From assembly GCA_036337015.1 (NCBI GenBank), contig JAYZEZ010000005.1:186001-250000 (forward strand): a stretch of DNA of 64,000 nt. Direction: 5' to 3'. The notes beneath the pieces were generated by a model that did no database searches, was not told the origin of the DNA, and saw only the letters and a list, made by a program, of their open reading frames with translations. Shown one piece after another: positions 28,242-37,873 of the stretch. This DNA is from Casp-alpha2 sp036337015. GTDB lineage: Bacteria; Pseudomonadota; Alphaproteobacteria; Rhodospirillales; Casp-alpha2. The position numbers were made by a program, and so were the translations under genes. Position 1 is the stretch's first letter, and the number at the start of each line of letters is the position of its first letter.

Positions 28242-29972
28242 ATGAAAGAGCTTTTTGCCCGCCTCAAATATCGTCCCATAATTTTTGCAGAGATGTCCCT
28301 GGCATCGTTACTAGCAAGTATACTTGGACTTGCATCATCGCTATTTGTTATCCAGGTCCTCAATCGTTATGTCACTCATGGCGTGGATGCAACACTTACG
28401 ACATTAGCGATTGGAACTATAATTGCTATTTTCTTTGAATTAGGGTTTCGTCAGGTGCGCCTTAATTTAGCAGCTATTGTTAATGCTCCATTCAATGAAT
28501 CTTTGTCAAATTCATCATTTGCTTTGCTAACGGGTGCAAAATCATCCGCTTTTGATTCTCTTGCAATAGGTCTCCGTCAACAAATAATTACTGCTGCTGA
28601 TACGATTCAAAATGCTTACTCTGCACCCAATGTGGCCGCTATTTTTGACGTCCCGTTTGCACTTATATTTGTCGGCGTGCTGTTTCTATTAAGTCCACCG
28701 ATTGCAATTACAGTTCTTATTTTTCTAGTTACAATCTTTCTCATCTCCATATTAACCCTTGCTTCATTACGTAGGCCAATTAGCGATGTAACTATTATTA
28801 GTAGCAAGCGTAATGCCCTAATTAGTTCAGCTATAGATTCTGCCGACACGATTCGCGTGTTCAATGCTCAAGGATTCATAAAAAAACAATGGCGTAATGA
28901 AACGGATATTTTTCAAAAACTTCTCAGAATAGTTGCAGCAAGGCAGGGTCTTTTAGGATCTATCGGCACTAGCACCCAAGCATTAATGAGTGTTGCCGTA
29001 ATAACCCTTGGAGCAGTCCTTGTTGTTAAAGGACAATTGGATATCGGTGGTATGATAGGCGCAAATATTCTAGCTTCTAGAGCGTTAGGGCCAATTCTAA
29101 AATTTGCTCAAATGGGAGAATCTCTAGCAAAAGCTCAACAAGCAAAAGTCCTACTACAAGAATTTTCCAAAATACCCTTGGAACGAAAAGAAGGCTCATC
29201 CCTTGGCCAATTTAACGGCAGAATGGAGTTTCAAGATATAGCCTTCAGCTACCCAGGACAACGAGCCCCTCTTTTTGAATCTCTTAGCCTTAAGCTAGAA
29301 CCTGGAAGCCTTTTGCCTTTTTCTGGAGCAAATGGGACCGGGAAAACAACTCTGGCACGTATAATAGTAGGCTTATTAGAACCAACTCGGGGAAAAATCT
29401 TAATTGATGGTGTCGATATGGCTCAAGTTGCACCTGAATGGTGGCGCCAACAAATTATTTATCTTCCTCAAGAACCAAGTTTTTTAAGAGCCACCATCCG
29501 AGAAAACCTACAAACCATTGGGAAGACACTAGACGATGCAAAACTTAATGAATTGGCACGTACAGCAGGATTAAAAACCTTTATTGATCAAAGTCCAGAT
29601 GGTTTTGATACACAAATAAAAAATAACGGTGCAGATCTTTCTTTAGGCATTAGACGAAGGATTGCCTTAGCCCGTGCCTTGGCATCCGATGGCATGTTAG
29701 TAGTTATTGATGATCCAACTGAAGGACTAGATGCCGAAGGTGCAGAAGTGGTCTGGGATGCTTTAAAAAATCTATCGAAGCGAGGACGGACTGTAATAGT
29801 TTTTTCGCATGACTCAAAGATTTTTTCAGCTGCACCTTACTATATGAACCTTAATACTAAGCCTGTACCAAGGCTAATAAGAAAAGAAACCGCCCCCTCA
29901 AAATCTTCCAGCAAAAAGTCAACGAAGGATAACAGTCAAAAAATGAAATCGATTAAGAAAGCACGAACATGA
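28242..29972 (+). CDS. Type I secretion ABC transporter, permease/ATPase
   Basis: A 576-residue half-transporter: membrane domain (about 15-300), nucleotide-binding domain (325-540) and a basic disordered tail. It has no C39 peptidase domain. Walker A is GANGTGKT (362-369) and the Q-loop lies in YLPQEPSFL. The signature is LSLGI (466-470) instead of LSGGQ, and the position after Walker B (D490) is Asp (D491) rather than the usual catalytic Glu. The H-loop FSHD is present. It overlaps hlyD by 4 nt (ATGA), so the subunits are coupled. The exported substrate is not evident. Confidence 0.9.
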   Translation: MKELFARLKYRPIIFAEMSLASLLASILGLASSLFVIQVLNRYVTHGVDATLTTLAIGTIIAIFFELGFRQVRLNLAAIVNAPFNESLSNSSFALLTGAKSSAFDSLAIGLRQQIITAADTIQNAYSAPNVAAIFDVPFALIFVGVLFLLSPPIAITVLIFLVTIFLISILTLASLRRPISDVTIISSKRNALISSAIDSADTIRVFNAQGFIKKQWRNETDIFQKLLRIVAARQGLLGSIGTSTQALMSVAVITLGAVLVVKGQLDIGGMIGANILASRALGPILKFAQMGESLAKAQQAKVLLQEFSKIPLERKEGSSLGQFNGRMEFQDIAFSYPGQRAPLFESLSLKLEPGSLLPFSGANGTGKTTLARIIVGLLEPTRGKILIDGVDMAQVAPEWWRQQIIYLPQEPSFLRATIRENLQTIGKTLDDAKLNELARTAGLKTFIDQSPDGFDTQIKNNGADLSLGIRRRIALARALASDGMLVVIDDPTEGLDAEGAEVVWDALKNLSKRGRTVIVFSHDSKIFSAAPYYMNLNTKPVPRLIRKETAPSKSSSKKSTKDNSQKMKSIKKART

Positions 29973-31228
29973 GCCAAAGACATGAGAACCCCTATGCAGT
30001 AAATGACGGTAAAGAAAGTTCAACGCATATGTTTTTTGTACTATGCACTTTTCTTGTTATTGCATTTTTTGCATGGAGTTATTTTGGGAAACTAGACGTA
30101 GTAAGCGCTGCTTCAGGAGAAGTTATCCCTTCTTCTCAAGTAAAACATGTCCAGCATCTTGAGGGTGGGATCGTAAGAGAGATATTGGTAAGAGAAGGTG
30201 ATGAAGTAGAAAAAGGTCAGCCAATGGTTAGTCTAGAACCTGTCTCATCTGGTGCAGACGTTAAAGAACTAAATGTAAGAATGACATCTTTGCAAGTTGA
30301 AATTGCACGGCTTGCCGCTGAAGCTGCGGGTTTAAAAGAACCAAACTTTCCTGAAGATATCAAAAAAGGTTTTCCGGACCTAATAAAAGAAGCAAGGGCT
30401 TTTTTTAGAACGCGCATGGTACGCATCAGAAACCAGCTAGCTGGACAAAATCAAACAATTGATGAAGTTTCTGCACGAATTAAAAATAATCGCCAACAAT
30501 TGGATTTACTTAATGAACAAATTGGGATTTCCAAAGAACTATTAAAAGACAAACTGTCTAACAGAATGCAACATCTAAATTTACTTAAGGAAGCATCACG
30601 TTTACAAGGGAAAATTGACGAAGATACTGCCGGTCGTAAAGAGGCATTGAACAAACTAGAAACAATTAGAGCCTCCTTCCGTGAAAAAGTTCAAGAAGAC
30701 TTAGAAAAAAAACGTAGAGATCTGCAAGAGTATACAAATAGACAGAAAAAATTTGCAGACTCACTTGATAGAACTATTTTACGATCTCCTGTCAATGGTG
30801 TCGTGAAGTCACTTTTTGTAGCTACAATTGGTGGTGTAGTTGCCCCAGGAGCAACTGTAGCAGATGTGGTACCAAAAGGTGATCGCTTGATCATAGAAGC
30901 TAAATTACCAACCCAGGATATTGGCTACGTACATGCTGGGCAAGTCGCACTTGTAATGCTTAGCTCGTCCGATGCTGGTCGTTTTGGTAGCTTAATCGGT
31001 AAAGTTCTATCCATTAGTCCAGATACAATTGAGAGCGCAGATGGTATCCCTTATTATAAAATCAGGATATCAACCACTGAAACTTTTTTTCAACGTGAAA
31101 ATGTTAAATATCGCCTGGTACCTGGAGTTCAAGTTACAGCTTCCATCCGAACGGGAAAACGTTCTGTTCTGGCGTATTTGGCAGACCCATTCCTTGGCTC
31201 ATTCAAAACGGCATTAAGAGAAAGATAA
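29969..31228 (+). CDS. HlyD-family membrane fusion protein of the type I secretion system
   Basis: A 419-residue periplasmic adaptor: short cytoplasmic tail, one membrane helix (about 21-42), a lipoyl half (VKHVQHLEGGIVREILVREG), a long coiled coil (about 95-260) and the C-terminal lipoyl/beta-barrel part (RTILRSPVNGVVK). It links the ABC transporter to the TolC-type channel. Its ATG overlaps the end of the ABC gene. Confidence 0.92.
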   Translation: MSQRHENPYAVNDGKESSTHMFFVLCTFLVIAFFAWSYFGKLDVVSAASGEVIPSSQVKHVQHLEGGIVREILVREGDEVEKGQPMVSLEPVSSGADVKELNVRMTSLQVEIARLAAEAAGLKEPNFPEDIKKGFPDLIKEARAFFRTRMVRIRNQLAGQNQTIDEVSARIKNNRQQLDLLNEQIGISKELLKDKLSNRMQHLNLLKEASRLQGKIDEDTAGRKEALNKLETIRASFREKVQEDLEKKRRDLQEYTNRQKKFADSLDRTILRSPVNGVVKSLFVATIGGVVAPGATVADVVPKGDRLIIEAKLPTQDIGYVHAGQVALVMLSSSDAGRFGSLIGKVLSISPDTIESADGIPYYKIRISTTETFFQRENVKYRLVPGVQVTASIRTGKRSVLAYLADPFLGSFKTALRER

Positions 31229-31262
31229 AAAAAACTGTTAGTACATAATACGTAGTTCAAAA

Positions 31263-32021
31263 TTAAACCTGACTTATAAACTTCTGAAATTTTTCAGTTA
31301 ATTCTTCAGTTGCAGCATTTAGAAGTCGCTTTCCTATTTCTTTATTTGCTAATCCAGGATTAGAGCCTATGCGCCCATCAGGAAATCGCCTTCGGTAATC
31401 ATCGGCATCGTAAATAGGTCCATCGGGTGCGCATTCTGGGCTCATAGGAATAGCAGCTATACGCTTTGCCTCTTCAGGATAACCATAGTAAGTAAGAGCC
31501 ACTTCAGACGGTGTTGCGTGACGTCCTTCCGCCTTCCCAAATTCTTCATCTGCAATCTTGGTTACGCTTCTAATTTTCCACCAGTTATGCAGCTCGCACC
31601 GAACTTCCGGTTTTTTCTCACCCCTTACACTAAAACTTCTTTCTGCATAAATCTCAGCAAAAGCAGCATGTAAAGTTGGAGTATTACCACCATGACCATT
31701 TATAAAAAAGAATCTATTAAACCCATGCTGTGATAAAGAATTTATCATATCACTAATGACAGCAATTAAAGTAGTAGGCCGAAGCGCCATAGACCCAGGA
31801 AACCTTAAATGATGTTGTGCCATCCCAACGTTAATAGTAGGTGCAATCATAACTTCTAGTGTTGCGGCCATAGACCCAGCGATTAGTTCAGGACAAAGGG
31901 CATCAGTTCCTATGAAACCAGTTGGCCCATGTTGTTCAGTAGATCCTAAAGGCATTATTATAGCTGAAGATTTTTTCAAATAATCTTCGACTTCAGTCCA
32001 AGAGCAAAGTTGTAACCTCAT
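31263..32021 (-). CDS. Creatininase-family metal-dependent amidohydrolase
   Basis: A 252-residue creatininase-fold enzyme. Metal-site residues are visible: E29 and H31 in GSTEQHGP, D40 in GTDA, and the NGHGGN stretch near residue 110. The family includes creatinine amidohydrolase, FAPy deformylase and the mycofactocin peptide protease MftE; nothing here selects among them. It is convergent with the type I secretion operon, so it is not obviously part of that system. Confidence 0.85.
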   Translation of the reverse strand: MRLQLCSWTEVEDYLKKSSAIIMPLGSTEQHGPTGFIGTDALCPELIAGSMAATLEVMIAPTINVGMAQHHLRFPGSMALRPTTLIAVISDMINSLSQHGFNRFFFINGHGGNTPTLHAAFAEIYAERSFSVRGEKKPEVRCELHNWWKIRSVTKIADEEFGKAEGRHATPSEVALTYYGYPEEAKRIAAIPMSPECAPDGPIYDADDYRRRFPDGRIGSNPGLANKEIGKRLLNAATEELTEKFQKFISQV

Positions 32022-32272
32022 ATACCACCCTTCCCTTTAATTGAATTTGATTAATTTGTGAACTTTGTAATTTCAAAGTAATGAAAGTGTAGTTTCAGAT
32101 TAGATTATGTTAGAAAAAAAGTTATAATTAAACAAACAGGTACCATGCCTTCCTTCACACAACAAAGGAAAGTGGGAAAAGAAAGCACCAGATAACTGGT
32201 TAACTCTCTTTCGCCAACACCTTATTTAAAAGCTCTATCTTAAAAACCAGATAGAAACCGTGATCGTTGGAT

Positions 32273-32482
32273 TTATTCCGAAACGACCAAATTCTCAGCT
32301 GATGACTTGCCGTTTTGGCCAGGCACTAGCTCGAATTCAACTTTTTGGCCTTCGTTAAGGGTCGTCAGACCAGCCCGCTCAACTGCGGAAATATGTACAA
32401 ACGCATCTTTAGACCCATCTTCTGGCTCGATAAAACCGTAGCCTTTGGTTGGGTTAAACCATTTCACAGTACCAGTAGTCAC
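32273..32482 (-). CDS. Cold-shock domain protein, CspA family
   Basis: A 69-residue single cold-shock domain with RNP1 (KGYGFIEP) and RNP2 (DAFVHI) motifs. It binds single-stranded nucleic acid and acts as an RNA chaperone. The start is GTG, with GAAGGA about 8 nt upstream. Its leader of more than 100 AT-rich nt is usual for cold-shock genes. A 7-bp hairpin (about 32231-32254) sits downstream but has no convincing T-run. Confidence 0.92.
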   Translation of the reverse strand: MTTGTVKWFNPTKGYGFIEPEDGSKDAFVHISAVERAGLTTLNEGQKVEFELVPGQNGKSSAENLVVSE

Positions 32483-32901
32483 TTCTTTAGTCCTTCGTTA
32501 ATTATAAATGTGCCCTTTAAAAAAAACCGGGCGGTAATAAAAGTTCTTATATGTCACATATTTTCAAGGAAACCCCATTAACTGCTTGAGCATTTAGTTA
32601 GATTTACGATGTTCATCTGTAACATTAGTAGTAAATGTTATCATTCAAGGGCAAAGCGCAAGAAAAAAAACATAAATATTATATATTTAAATTTAAATTT
32701 AAATTTTCTTTTAGTGTGAAAAACATAATTATTTATGAAATTTAGGGTTAAATCGTAATAATTTTAGTATTAATAATTGCCTATTATTTTTTATAGCTCG
32801 AAAACTTTTGATAGTTTTGAATATTTTTCAGACTTGAATTTTACCTACTCCGTCCCTATTCCGACCTAGCAAAATCGTTAGGATAATGTAAGCTGTACTA
32901 C
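32483..32901. other. AT-rich divergent intergenic region
   Basis: A 419-nt spacer between the cold-shock gene and the TPR gene. It includes the cold-shock leader and a short TTTAAA-type tandem stretch (about 32684-32706), likely bent or easily melted DNA. No gene or RNA is visible. Confidence 0.5.
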
Positions 32902-34614
32902 ATGAATAAATCTCCAGGCGATCGGAATTCCTTTTTAGCGGCTGGTATTGAGCAATTGCGGGCCGGCAAATTCGACACTGCCGAAGTTCAATTTAAAAAG
33001 GCATTAGCTATTAATTCTAATGATTTAGATGCTTTGCACCTTATTAGCATTGTCTTCCATCAGTCTGGGCGCTCCGATGAAGCAATAAATTGTATTCAAA
33101 AGGCCGTTGATCAAGACCCATCAAATGTAAAATTTCTTAATGATTTAGGCTTAATACAGCTTTCTGTTGGCCAATCAGAAAAAGCCCTAAAATGCTTCCG
33201 TAAAGTTTTAAAAAAAATTCCTGATGAACCTGCCATCCATCTAAGCTTGGGGAATGCGTTAAAAGATTTAGGGAAAATGGAAGATGCAATTAATGCCTAT
33301 CGCCAAGCATTGGCAATAAAGACCGAATACCCGGAAGCTTATTTCAATTTAGCTAATGTACAACATGCAACCGGAAAAAAAGAAGATGCTCTTGAATCTT
33401 ATAATAAAGCAATAAACTTAAAACCTGATTTTCCCCAAGCTATTTGCAATAGGGGCAATGTCCTAAAAGATTTAGGGCGCCTTGAGGAAGCAGCAAATGA
33501 TTACGAGTCATTCATTTCCCGCTGGCCCGACCTTGCCCTCGCAGAAGCATATGTAACTCTAGGAGATACACAGCGAGATTTGGGTTATTTGGATGAGGCT
33601 GTCAAGAGTTACAATCAAGCTCTAAAACTTAATCCTAAATTTTCCGCAGCCCATAACAATCTTGGCCTTTTATTACTCGAACAAGGGCGAGCAGATGAAG
33701 CCGTGTCCTGTTATCAAAAAATCTTAAATTTCAATCCTGAAAATCATCTGGCACAAAGAAATATTGGAAGGGCGTTTCAAGAAAAAAGAAATTTTGAACA
33801 AGCCATTATCAATTACAGAAAAGCATTAACCTTAAATCCTGACGACACCTTGTCTATGTACCATCTGGGTTGCTGCTATGAAAATTATAATAACAAGGAG
33901 GAAGCAATTAATTGTTTTAAGTCGATTTTAAAAGATGATCCTGAGGATATTAAATTTGGTGTGAATCTGCGTCTTGCTTCACTTGGGGTAATAGATGTGC
34001 CCGAACAAACCCCAACTGGATTCATGAGGAATAAATATAAACTTAAAGCACCAAATTGGAATGACAGCTACCCTGGACATAAAGTGATTTTGGATGCCTT
34101 CAAGCTAAATAACAATCCTAATGATGGTTTATCTATTCTAGATGTTGGTTGCGGAACCGGTAGCTTAGGTCCGCACCTAAGGCAATATGCAAAAAAATTA
34201 GTTGGCATTGATATCTCCAAAGAGATGATGGAAAAAGCATTTGATAGAGATCTTTATGATGAGCTACAAATTATTGATATTTTAAAATATTTGTCCAATA
34301 AATCAGAAGCCTTTGATGTGATCATAGCTAGCGCTGTTTTTATTCATTACTCCAATTTGCAATCCGTTTTGGAACATTGTTGGCAATCTCTAAGAAATGG
34401 TGGAGAATTAATTTTTACTCTATTCTTATGCAAAGAAGATGATTTTAAAATCAATCATGTCAATTTTTTTTCTCATGGATGCAATTATATTAAAAACATT
34501 GCGGTTGAAACCCGTTTTTCCATAGAGTTTCTAGATTGTGATATCATTATGGAATATAGCAAAGCAAAGCCAATAAAAGGGTTGGTTTGTTTGATGCGAA
34601 AAACTAAAAACTGA
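32902..34614 (+). CDS. TPR-repeat protein with C-terminal SAM-dependent methyltransferase domain
   Basis: A 570-residue protein: about ten 34-residue TPR units (residues 8-350, for example SYNQALKLNPKFSAAHNNLG) followed by a class I methyltransferase domain with motif I LDVGCGTGSLG (413-423), a following acidic strand end (LVGIDIS) and an ASAVFIHY motif IV-like stretch. TPRs recruit a partner; the methyl acceptor is unknown. It overlaps the autotransporter gene on the other strand by 11 nt tail to tail. It has no signal peptide. Confidence 0.87.
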   Translation: MNKSPGDRNSFLAAGIEQLRAGKFDTAEVQFKKALAINSNDLDALHLISIVFHQSGRSDEAINCIQKAVDQDPSNVKFLNDLGLIQLSVGQSEKALKCFRKVLKKIPDEPAIHLSLGNALKDLGKMEDAINAYRQALAIKTEYPEAYFNLANVQHATGKKEDALESYNKAINLKPDFPQAICNRGNVLKDLGRLEEAANDYESFISRWPDLALAEAYVTLGDTQRDLGYLDEAVKSYNQALKLNPKFSAAHNNLGLLLLEQGRADEAVSCYQKILNFNPENHLAQRNIGRAFQEKRNFEQAIINYRKALTLNPDDTLSMYHLGCCYENYNNKEEAINCFKSILKDDPEDIKFGVNLRLASLGVIDVPEQTPTGFMRNKYKLKAPNWNDSYPGHKVILDAFKLNNNPNDGLSILDVGCGTGSLGPHLRQYAKKLVGIDISKEMMEKAFDRDLYDELQIIDILKYLSNKSEAFDVIIASAVFIHYSNLQSVLEHCWQSLRNGGELIFTLFLCKEDDFKINHVNFFSHGCNYIKNIAVETRFSIEFLDCDIIMEYSKAKPIKGLVCLMRKTKN

Positions 34615-36397
34615 AGTTTACACCTACGCCACCACCAATATTTTTTTGCCTGCTATCTGAAATTTGATGTTGAATATGCGCAAAAGCAAGCCCATTTGGA
34701 ATTTTATATTGAAGATCGAGATTTCCTGAAATGGAAACCTCTGAATGATTCCCACCGGAAAATTTAACTTGTGATTTTTTAATTTTGTACTCTTGTTGCT
34801 TTCCTTCAAGCACTTTTCTGTGTTCGATTTCAGCCCCTAGATTGACACTTATTTTTTCATTCAGTCTATGGGATATCTGTTCTCGTAGATATATACTCTC
34901 TTGAACTAGACTCCGATCCTCCCAGAAAAAAATATTACCCTCATTATAATCACCTATGTGTGAGCTACTTAAAGTAAAACCAAGTTCAGTCTGCGACTTA
35001 TCATTAGCATCTAGATCAATACTGTATGTTAAATTTCCACCAGCGATAGACTCATAACTATAATAATTTGCATCCAGATCCATCACTCCTGACGTTGTTG
35101 TATTTGTTAGTATTTTACGATTACTTTGATTGTGGCTAACACCCCCAAGAATGAACCCTTCCGTAGATAATTTACTAATGCTAGAAAAAGGTTTTTTGGT
35201 ATAACTAATACCCATTAAAAATCCTTTTTTATCAATTTCGTGATCACCTTGTATAGAGAGTTCACTGAACTCTATTGTCGTTAGAAACTTTACATCAGTA
35301 GATAATGGTTGGACAAAGTTCACACCCCATGAAGTGGTATCATATTCGAGTAAATTTAGTGATTCTTCTCTTTCAGTTTTATATCCAAACGTTTCAATCC
35401 AGCTTTTACCAGATCCATCAACCTTAAAATTTGTCATATAACGGCTTAGCATTGCACGCAAATTTGAAACCCGAACCCCCAAAAGCTCATCCACAGTCTC
35501 TTGCGCGCCTAGACCAACCGAACCTGCCGACCCCTTCACAACAACATTTCCACTAAGGTCCTCTAGAGAGAGATCCCCAACTGTTTCATAAAAATATGCT
35601 TTTCCAAATCCATGGGATAGCTGGAGTTTGTTTCCAGTACCATTTGATACAATACGGCCCACAACTATCCCTCCATCTTTTAATAGGAGTGTGCTATTAT
35701 CCCCTTTTAGATTGATTGCGTTATTTGATGGACTGGTATCATTTCGTATTTGTCCGCTATTGATTAGGGTACCGGCAGTCCCGAGTTCGATGGTCTCCTG
35801 AGCAGCATCAGCCGTAGAAGTTTTTACAATAACCCCGGTACTTAAATTATTGATTACCATATATGAATCATTTCCTGTAACAGGGGCAATTGCATGGCCC
35901 GTACCGGTTACTTCGATTTGGCCATAGTTATTAATTGTTATTTTTGATGCCGTGTTAACAGACTTTATAGTATTATTTTGCGATGTAATCGTACCACCAA
36001 ATTTATTTGTAATAGTAGCTCCTGAGGATGCCCCCTCAAGTTCAATCGTTTTGTTAACAGCACTTATAGTTCCAGAGTTTATAACTGTCAGATTAGTTGA
36101 ATCCGTTCCATCTATTGCTTGATTATTGTTTACAGATACGGTCACCCCACTTCCAATGATTACAGTTGCACCACCAATACTATCAACTGAAATACCGTTA
36201 TTATTTCTACCGGTTGTATTAGCGTTAATAGTAAGAGTCACACCATTTGTATCAATATTTTGTTGGGTGTTTGTATTGGCAATTGTTATCTCTGTATCAA
36301 CGCTGATATCTGCTGCTAAGACGTAACCTATCTTATTCAAGTTAGCGACAACCAGAATATGAAAAACAATTAGACATAAAACTCTATTTAACCACAT
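34604..36397 (-). CDS. Autotransporter-like outer-membrane protein
   Basis: A 597-residue secreted protein: signal peptide (about 1-29, ending VLAA), a passenger-like region (30-270) rich in Asn, Thr, Ser, Gly and Val with short beta-helix-type rungs such as NSGTIS and NNYGQIEVTGTG, and a C-terminal beta-barrel (about 310-597) ending in the terminal Phe typical of barrel proteins (VGVNFSF). The passenger is short for an adhesin. The function of the exported part is unknown. It is convergent with the TPR-methyltransferase gene and sits just outside the tRNA-Phe remnant island. Confidence 0.8.
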   Translation of the reverse strand: MWLNRVLCLIVFHILVVANLNKIGYVLAADISVDTEITIANTNTQQNIDTNGVTLTINANTTGRNNNGISVDSIGGATVIIGSGVTVSVNNNQAIDGTDSTNLTVINSGTISAVNKTIELEGASSGATITNKFGGTITSQNNTIKSVNTASKITINNYGQIEVTGTGHAIAPVTGNDSYMVINNLSTGVIVKTSTADAAQETIELGTAGTLINSGQIRNDTSPSNNAINLKGDNSTLLLKDGGIVVGRIVSNGTGNKLQLSHGFGKAYFYETVGDLSLEDLSGNVVVKGSAGSVGLGAQETVDELLGVRVSNLRAMLSRYMTNFKVDGSGKSWIETFGYKTEREESLNLLEYDTTSWGVNFVQPLSTDVKFLTTIEFSELSIQGDHEIDKKGFLMGISYTKKPFSSISKLSTEGFILGGVSHNQSNRKILTNTTTSGVMDLDANYYSYESIAGGNLTYSIDLDANDKSQTELGFTLSSSHIGDYNEGNIFFWEDRSLVQESIYLREQISHRLNEKISVNLGAEIEHRKVLEGKQQEYKIKKSQVKFSGGNHSEVSISGNLDLQYKIPNGLAFAHIQHQISDSRQKNIGGGVGVNFSF

Positions 36398-36515
36398 CTT
36401 ATAATGGGGCCTTTTAATCTTTAGGACTTTAGCTATCTACCTGAATCTAAAATATTTTTATAATATTTCATATTAAAAATATATCATTTTTAGTCTTGTA
36501 AATAAGCGTTGCCAA

Positions 36516-36534
36516 AGAAATGGTGCCCAGGGGC
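36516..36534 (+). repeat. Left attachment-type repeat (tRNA-Phe 3' end copy)
   Basis: agaaatggtgcccaggggc, identical to 38339-38357. It matches the last 14 nt of tRNA-Phe plus 5 nt beyond. No tRNA body adjoins it, so it is the distal att copy. Confidence 0.75.
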
Positions 36535-36713
36535 AACTTAATCTCCTATCATAGGCATCAGGTTAGACTATGAATCCAACTAATACAGTAACTTAGGAAT
36601 CCCTGAGTTCACTGTAAAGAGGCATCTGTGGTCTACAGTTTGGTCTACAGTTTCTTCTGACCACTTCGGCACACTCAGGCACCCCTTTAGACACCCCCTA
36701 GAATCCATTTTAA

Positions 36714-36784
36714 GAGTCATACAGACTCATCTCTGTTTGTTGAATCTTAGGTATCCTAATGGTGCTGATGATTCTGTATGAGTC
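36714..36784. repeat. Imperfect inverted repeat in the island
   Basis: Arms of 18 nt (GAGTCATACAGACTCATC against the reverse of GATGATTCTGTATGAGTC) with two mismatches enclose a 35-nt loop. It could be an RNA hairpin or a recombination or regulator site; there is no T-run, so it is not a simple terminator. Confidence 0.45.
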
Positions 36785-36906
36785 ACCTAGGGGTTACTAG
36801 AGATGCTTAGGTAAGGGGGGCCATAGAGAGAGTTGGGATATCTTTATATATACTCAAAGACACATGCGATGGGATTTGGATTTAGGATTATGTTCGCTTT
36901 TTATGC

Positions 36907-36930
36907 TAGGGTTTTAGGATGAAAACCCTA
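36907..36930 (+). promoter_or_regulatory. Hairpin with start codon in its loop
   Basis: TAGGGTTTT - AGGATG - AAAACCCTA: a perfect 9-bp stem whose 6-nt loop holds a short AGG and the ATG of a 30-codon frame. Such a hairpin would hold the initiation site in an RNA structure and could regulate translation. Confidence 0.5.
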
Positions 36931-37011
36931 ACCACCACACTTTGCCTGACGATTGCTGTGCTTCTTGGGAGTAAGGGGGTGAGTTGGATTGTTTATTACC
37001 GAAAGGTTTAA
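36919..37011 (+). pseudogene. Truncated signal-peptide gene
   Basis: A 30-residue frame beginning with a textbook secretion signal (MKTLTTTLCLTIAVLLGS) and ending after a short unrelated tail. The signal resembles those of small secreted Sel1-like proteins I associate with marine proteobacteria, but only the signal remains. The frame ends 13 nt before the next ATG. It is either a decayed gene cut off by the hydrolase insertion or a leader peptide for it. Confidence 0.5.
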
Positions 37012-37024
37012 ATAGGAGGATATA

Positions 37025-37774
37025 ATGATGACTAGGTACGCTAAAATTTTAATGGGCGGAATAGTTTGTTTAATTTTTTCCAGCAGTGTCCAAGCAGAAC
37101 CAATTTATCATGAAAAATTTTACCCAGATGGTTCTGGTCCATTCCCTGCAGTCATAGCGCTACACACCAGTGGTGGTTTCAAAACAGTAAAACATCTTAT
37201 CCAAAGGTATGTTGATGATGGATTTGCCGTTTATGCCCCAGATTTTTTTAAAAGGCACGGTCTGACCCCAAGAAAAAGAATGAAAACATTTGATCGTTTT
37301 AGAGAAGACATAGAAAAAGATTTGTCCGAAATTGTCGCTCTTATGAAAAAAGATCCTAAGGTCCAGGAAAAAAATGTTTTTGCTACAGGTTTTTCCAACG
37401 GAGGATTCTGGGTTGGTTATTTAACGGGAAGTTCAAAAGTGAGTGCTGGTGTTGCGCATTATGGCGTTTGGAAAGCAAATTTTGGAAGGGAAATGACAAA
37501 TCCATATCCCATGAAATATTTCTCAAAATCAAGCACCCCAATATTGGCGTTACATGGTGGTGGTGACAGCGTCCAAAGGATTAAGTTTGCTGAGGAAGCG
37601 TGGGACGAATTAAGGAGCAGAGGAGCGAGACTTGAAACCCATGTTTATCCACATGCCGATCACGCATGGGATCGAAAGAACTATAAAAAACACCCTTACG
37701 ATGAAGTTGCTCAGAACGCTGATAAAGATTCTCATAAACGAACAATAGAATTCTTTAAGAAATATATGAAATAA
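37025..37774 (+). CDS. Secreted dienelactone hydrolase-like protein
   Basis: A 249-residue alpha/beta hydrolase with a signal peptide (1-24, cleavage near VQA). The catalytic triad is visible: S124 in GFSNGG, Asp in HGGGDSVQ, and His in HADHAWD. DLH-family enzymes cleave lactones or esters, but the classical nucleophile is Cys, whereas here it is Ser, so it may be a different esterase. AGGAGG lies just upstream of an ATGATG start; the second ATG is equally plausible. It is the only intact gene in the tRNA-Phe remnant island. Confidence 0.82.
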   Translation: MMTRYAKILMGGIVCLIFSSSVQAEPIYHEKFYPDGSGPFPAVIALHTSGGFKTVKHLIQRYVDDGFAVYAPDFFKRHGLTPRKRMKTFDRFREDIEKDLSEIVALMKKDPKVQEKNVFATGFSNGGFWVGYLTGSSKVSAGVAHYGVWKANFGREMTNPYPMKYFSKSSTPILALHGGGDSVQRIKFAEEAWDELRSRGARLETHVYPHADHAWDRKNYKKHPYDEVAQNADKDSHKRTIEFFKKYMK

Positions 37775-37873
37775 ATAAATTAGGATATTTATCTAAAATG
37801 ACCTTATTCAGACCAAAAACTGCTCAATGAGCTTGCCCGAGAATGTGTCCGTAAGAAATACAAAGGGTGTTGA

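Larger units (their letters stand above)
36398..36906. other. Non-coding left arm of the remnant island
   Basis: About 510 nt without a gene. It holds the left att-type copy, a tandem pair of 12-nt units GGTCTACAGTTT (36630-36653), and an interrupted inverted repeat at 36714-36731 with 36767-36784 (18-nt arms, two mismatches, 35-nt loop). The base composition is less AT-rich than the neighbouring genes, suggesting separate origin. Confidence 0.5.

Noticed and set aside
31263..32021. Creatininase-family gene as part of a RiPP or mycofactocin cassette
   Set aside because: No radical SAM maturase or precursor-like peptide adjoins it, and it is convergent with the exporter.
32231..32254. Terminator hairpin after the cold-shock gene
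   Set aside because: A 7-bp stem exists but lacks a following T-run, so it is too weak to call.
34604..36397. Possible adhesin of the trimeric or RTX type
   Set aside because: No calcium nonapeptide or YadA head was seen; the barrel and signal peptide fit a conventional short autotransporter-like protein.
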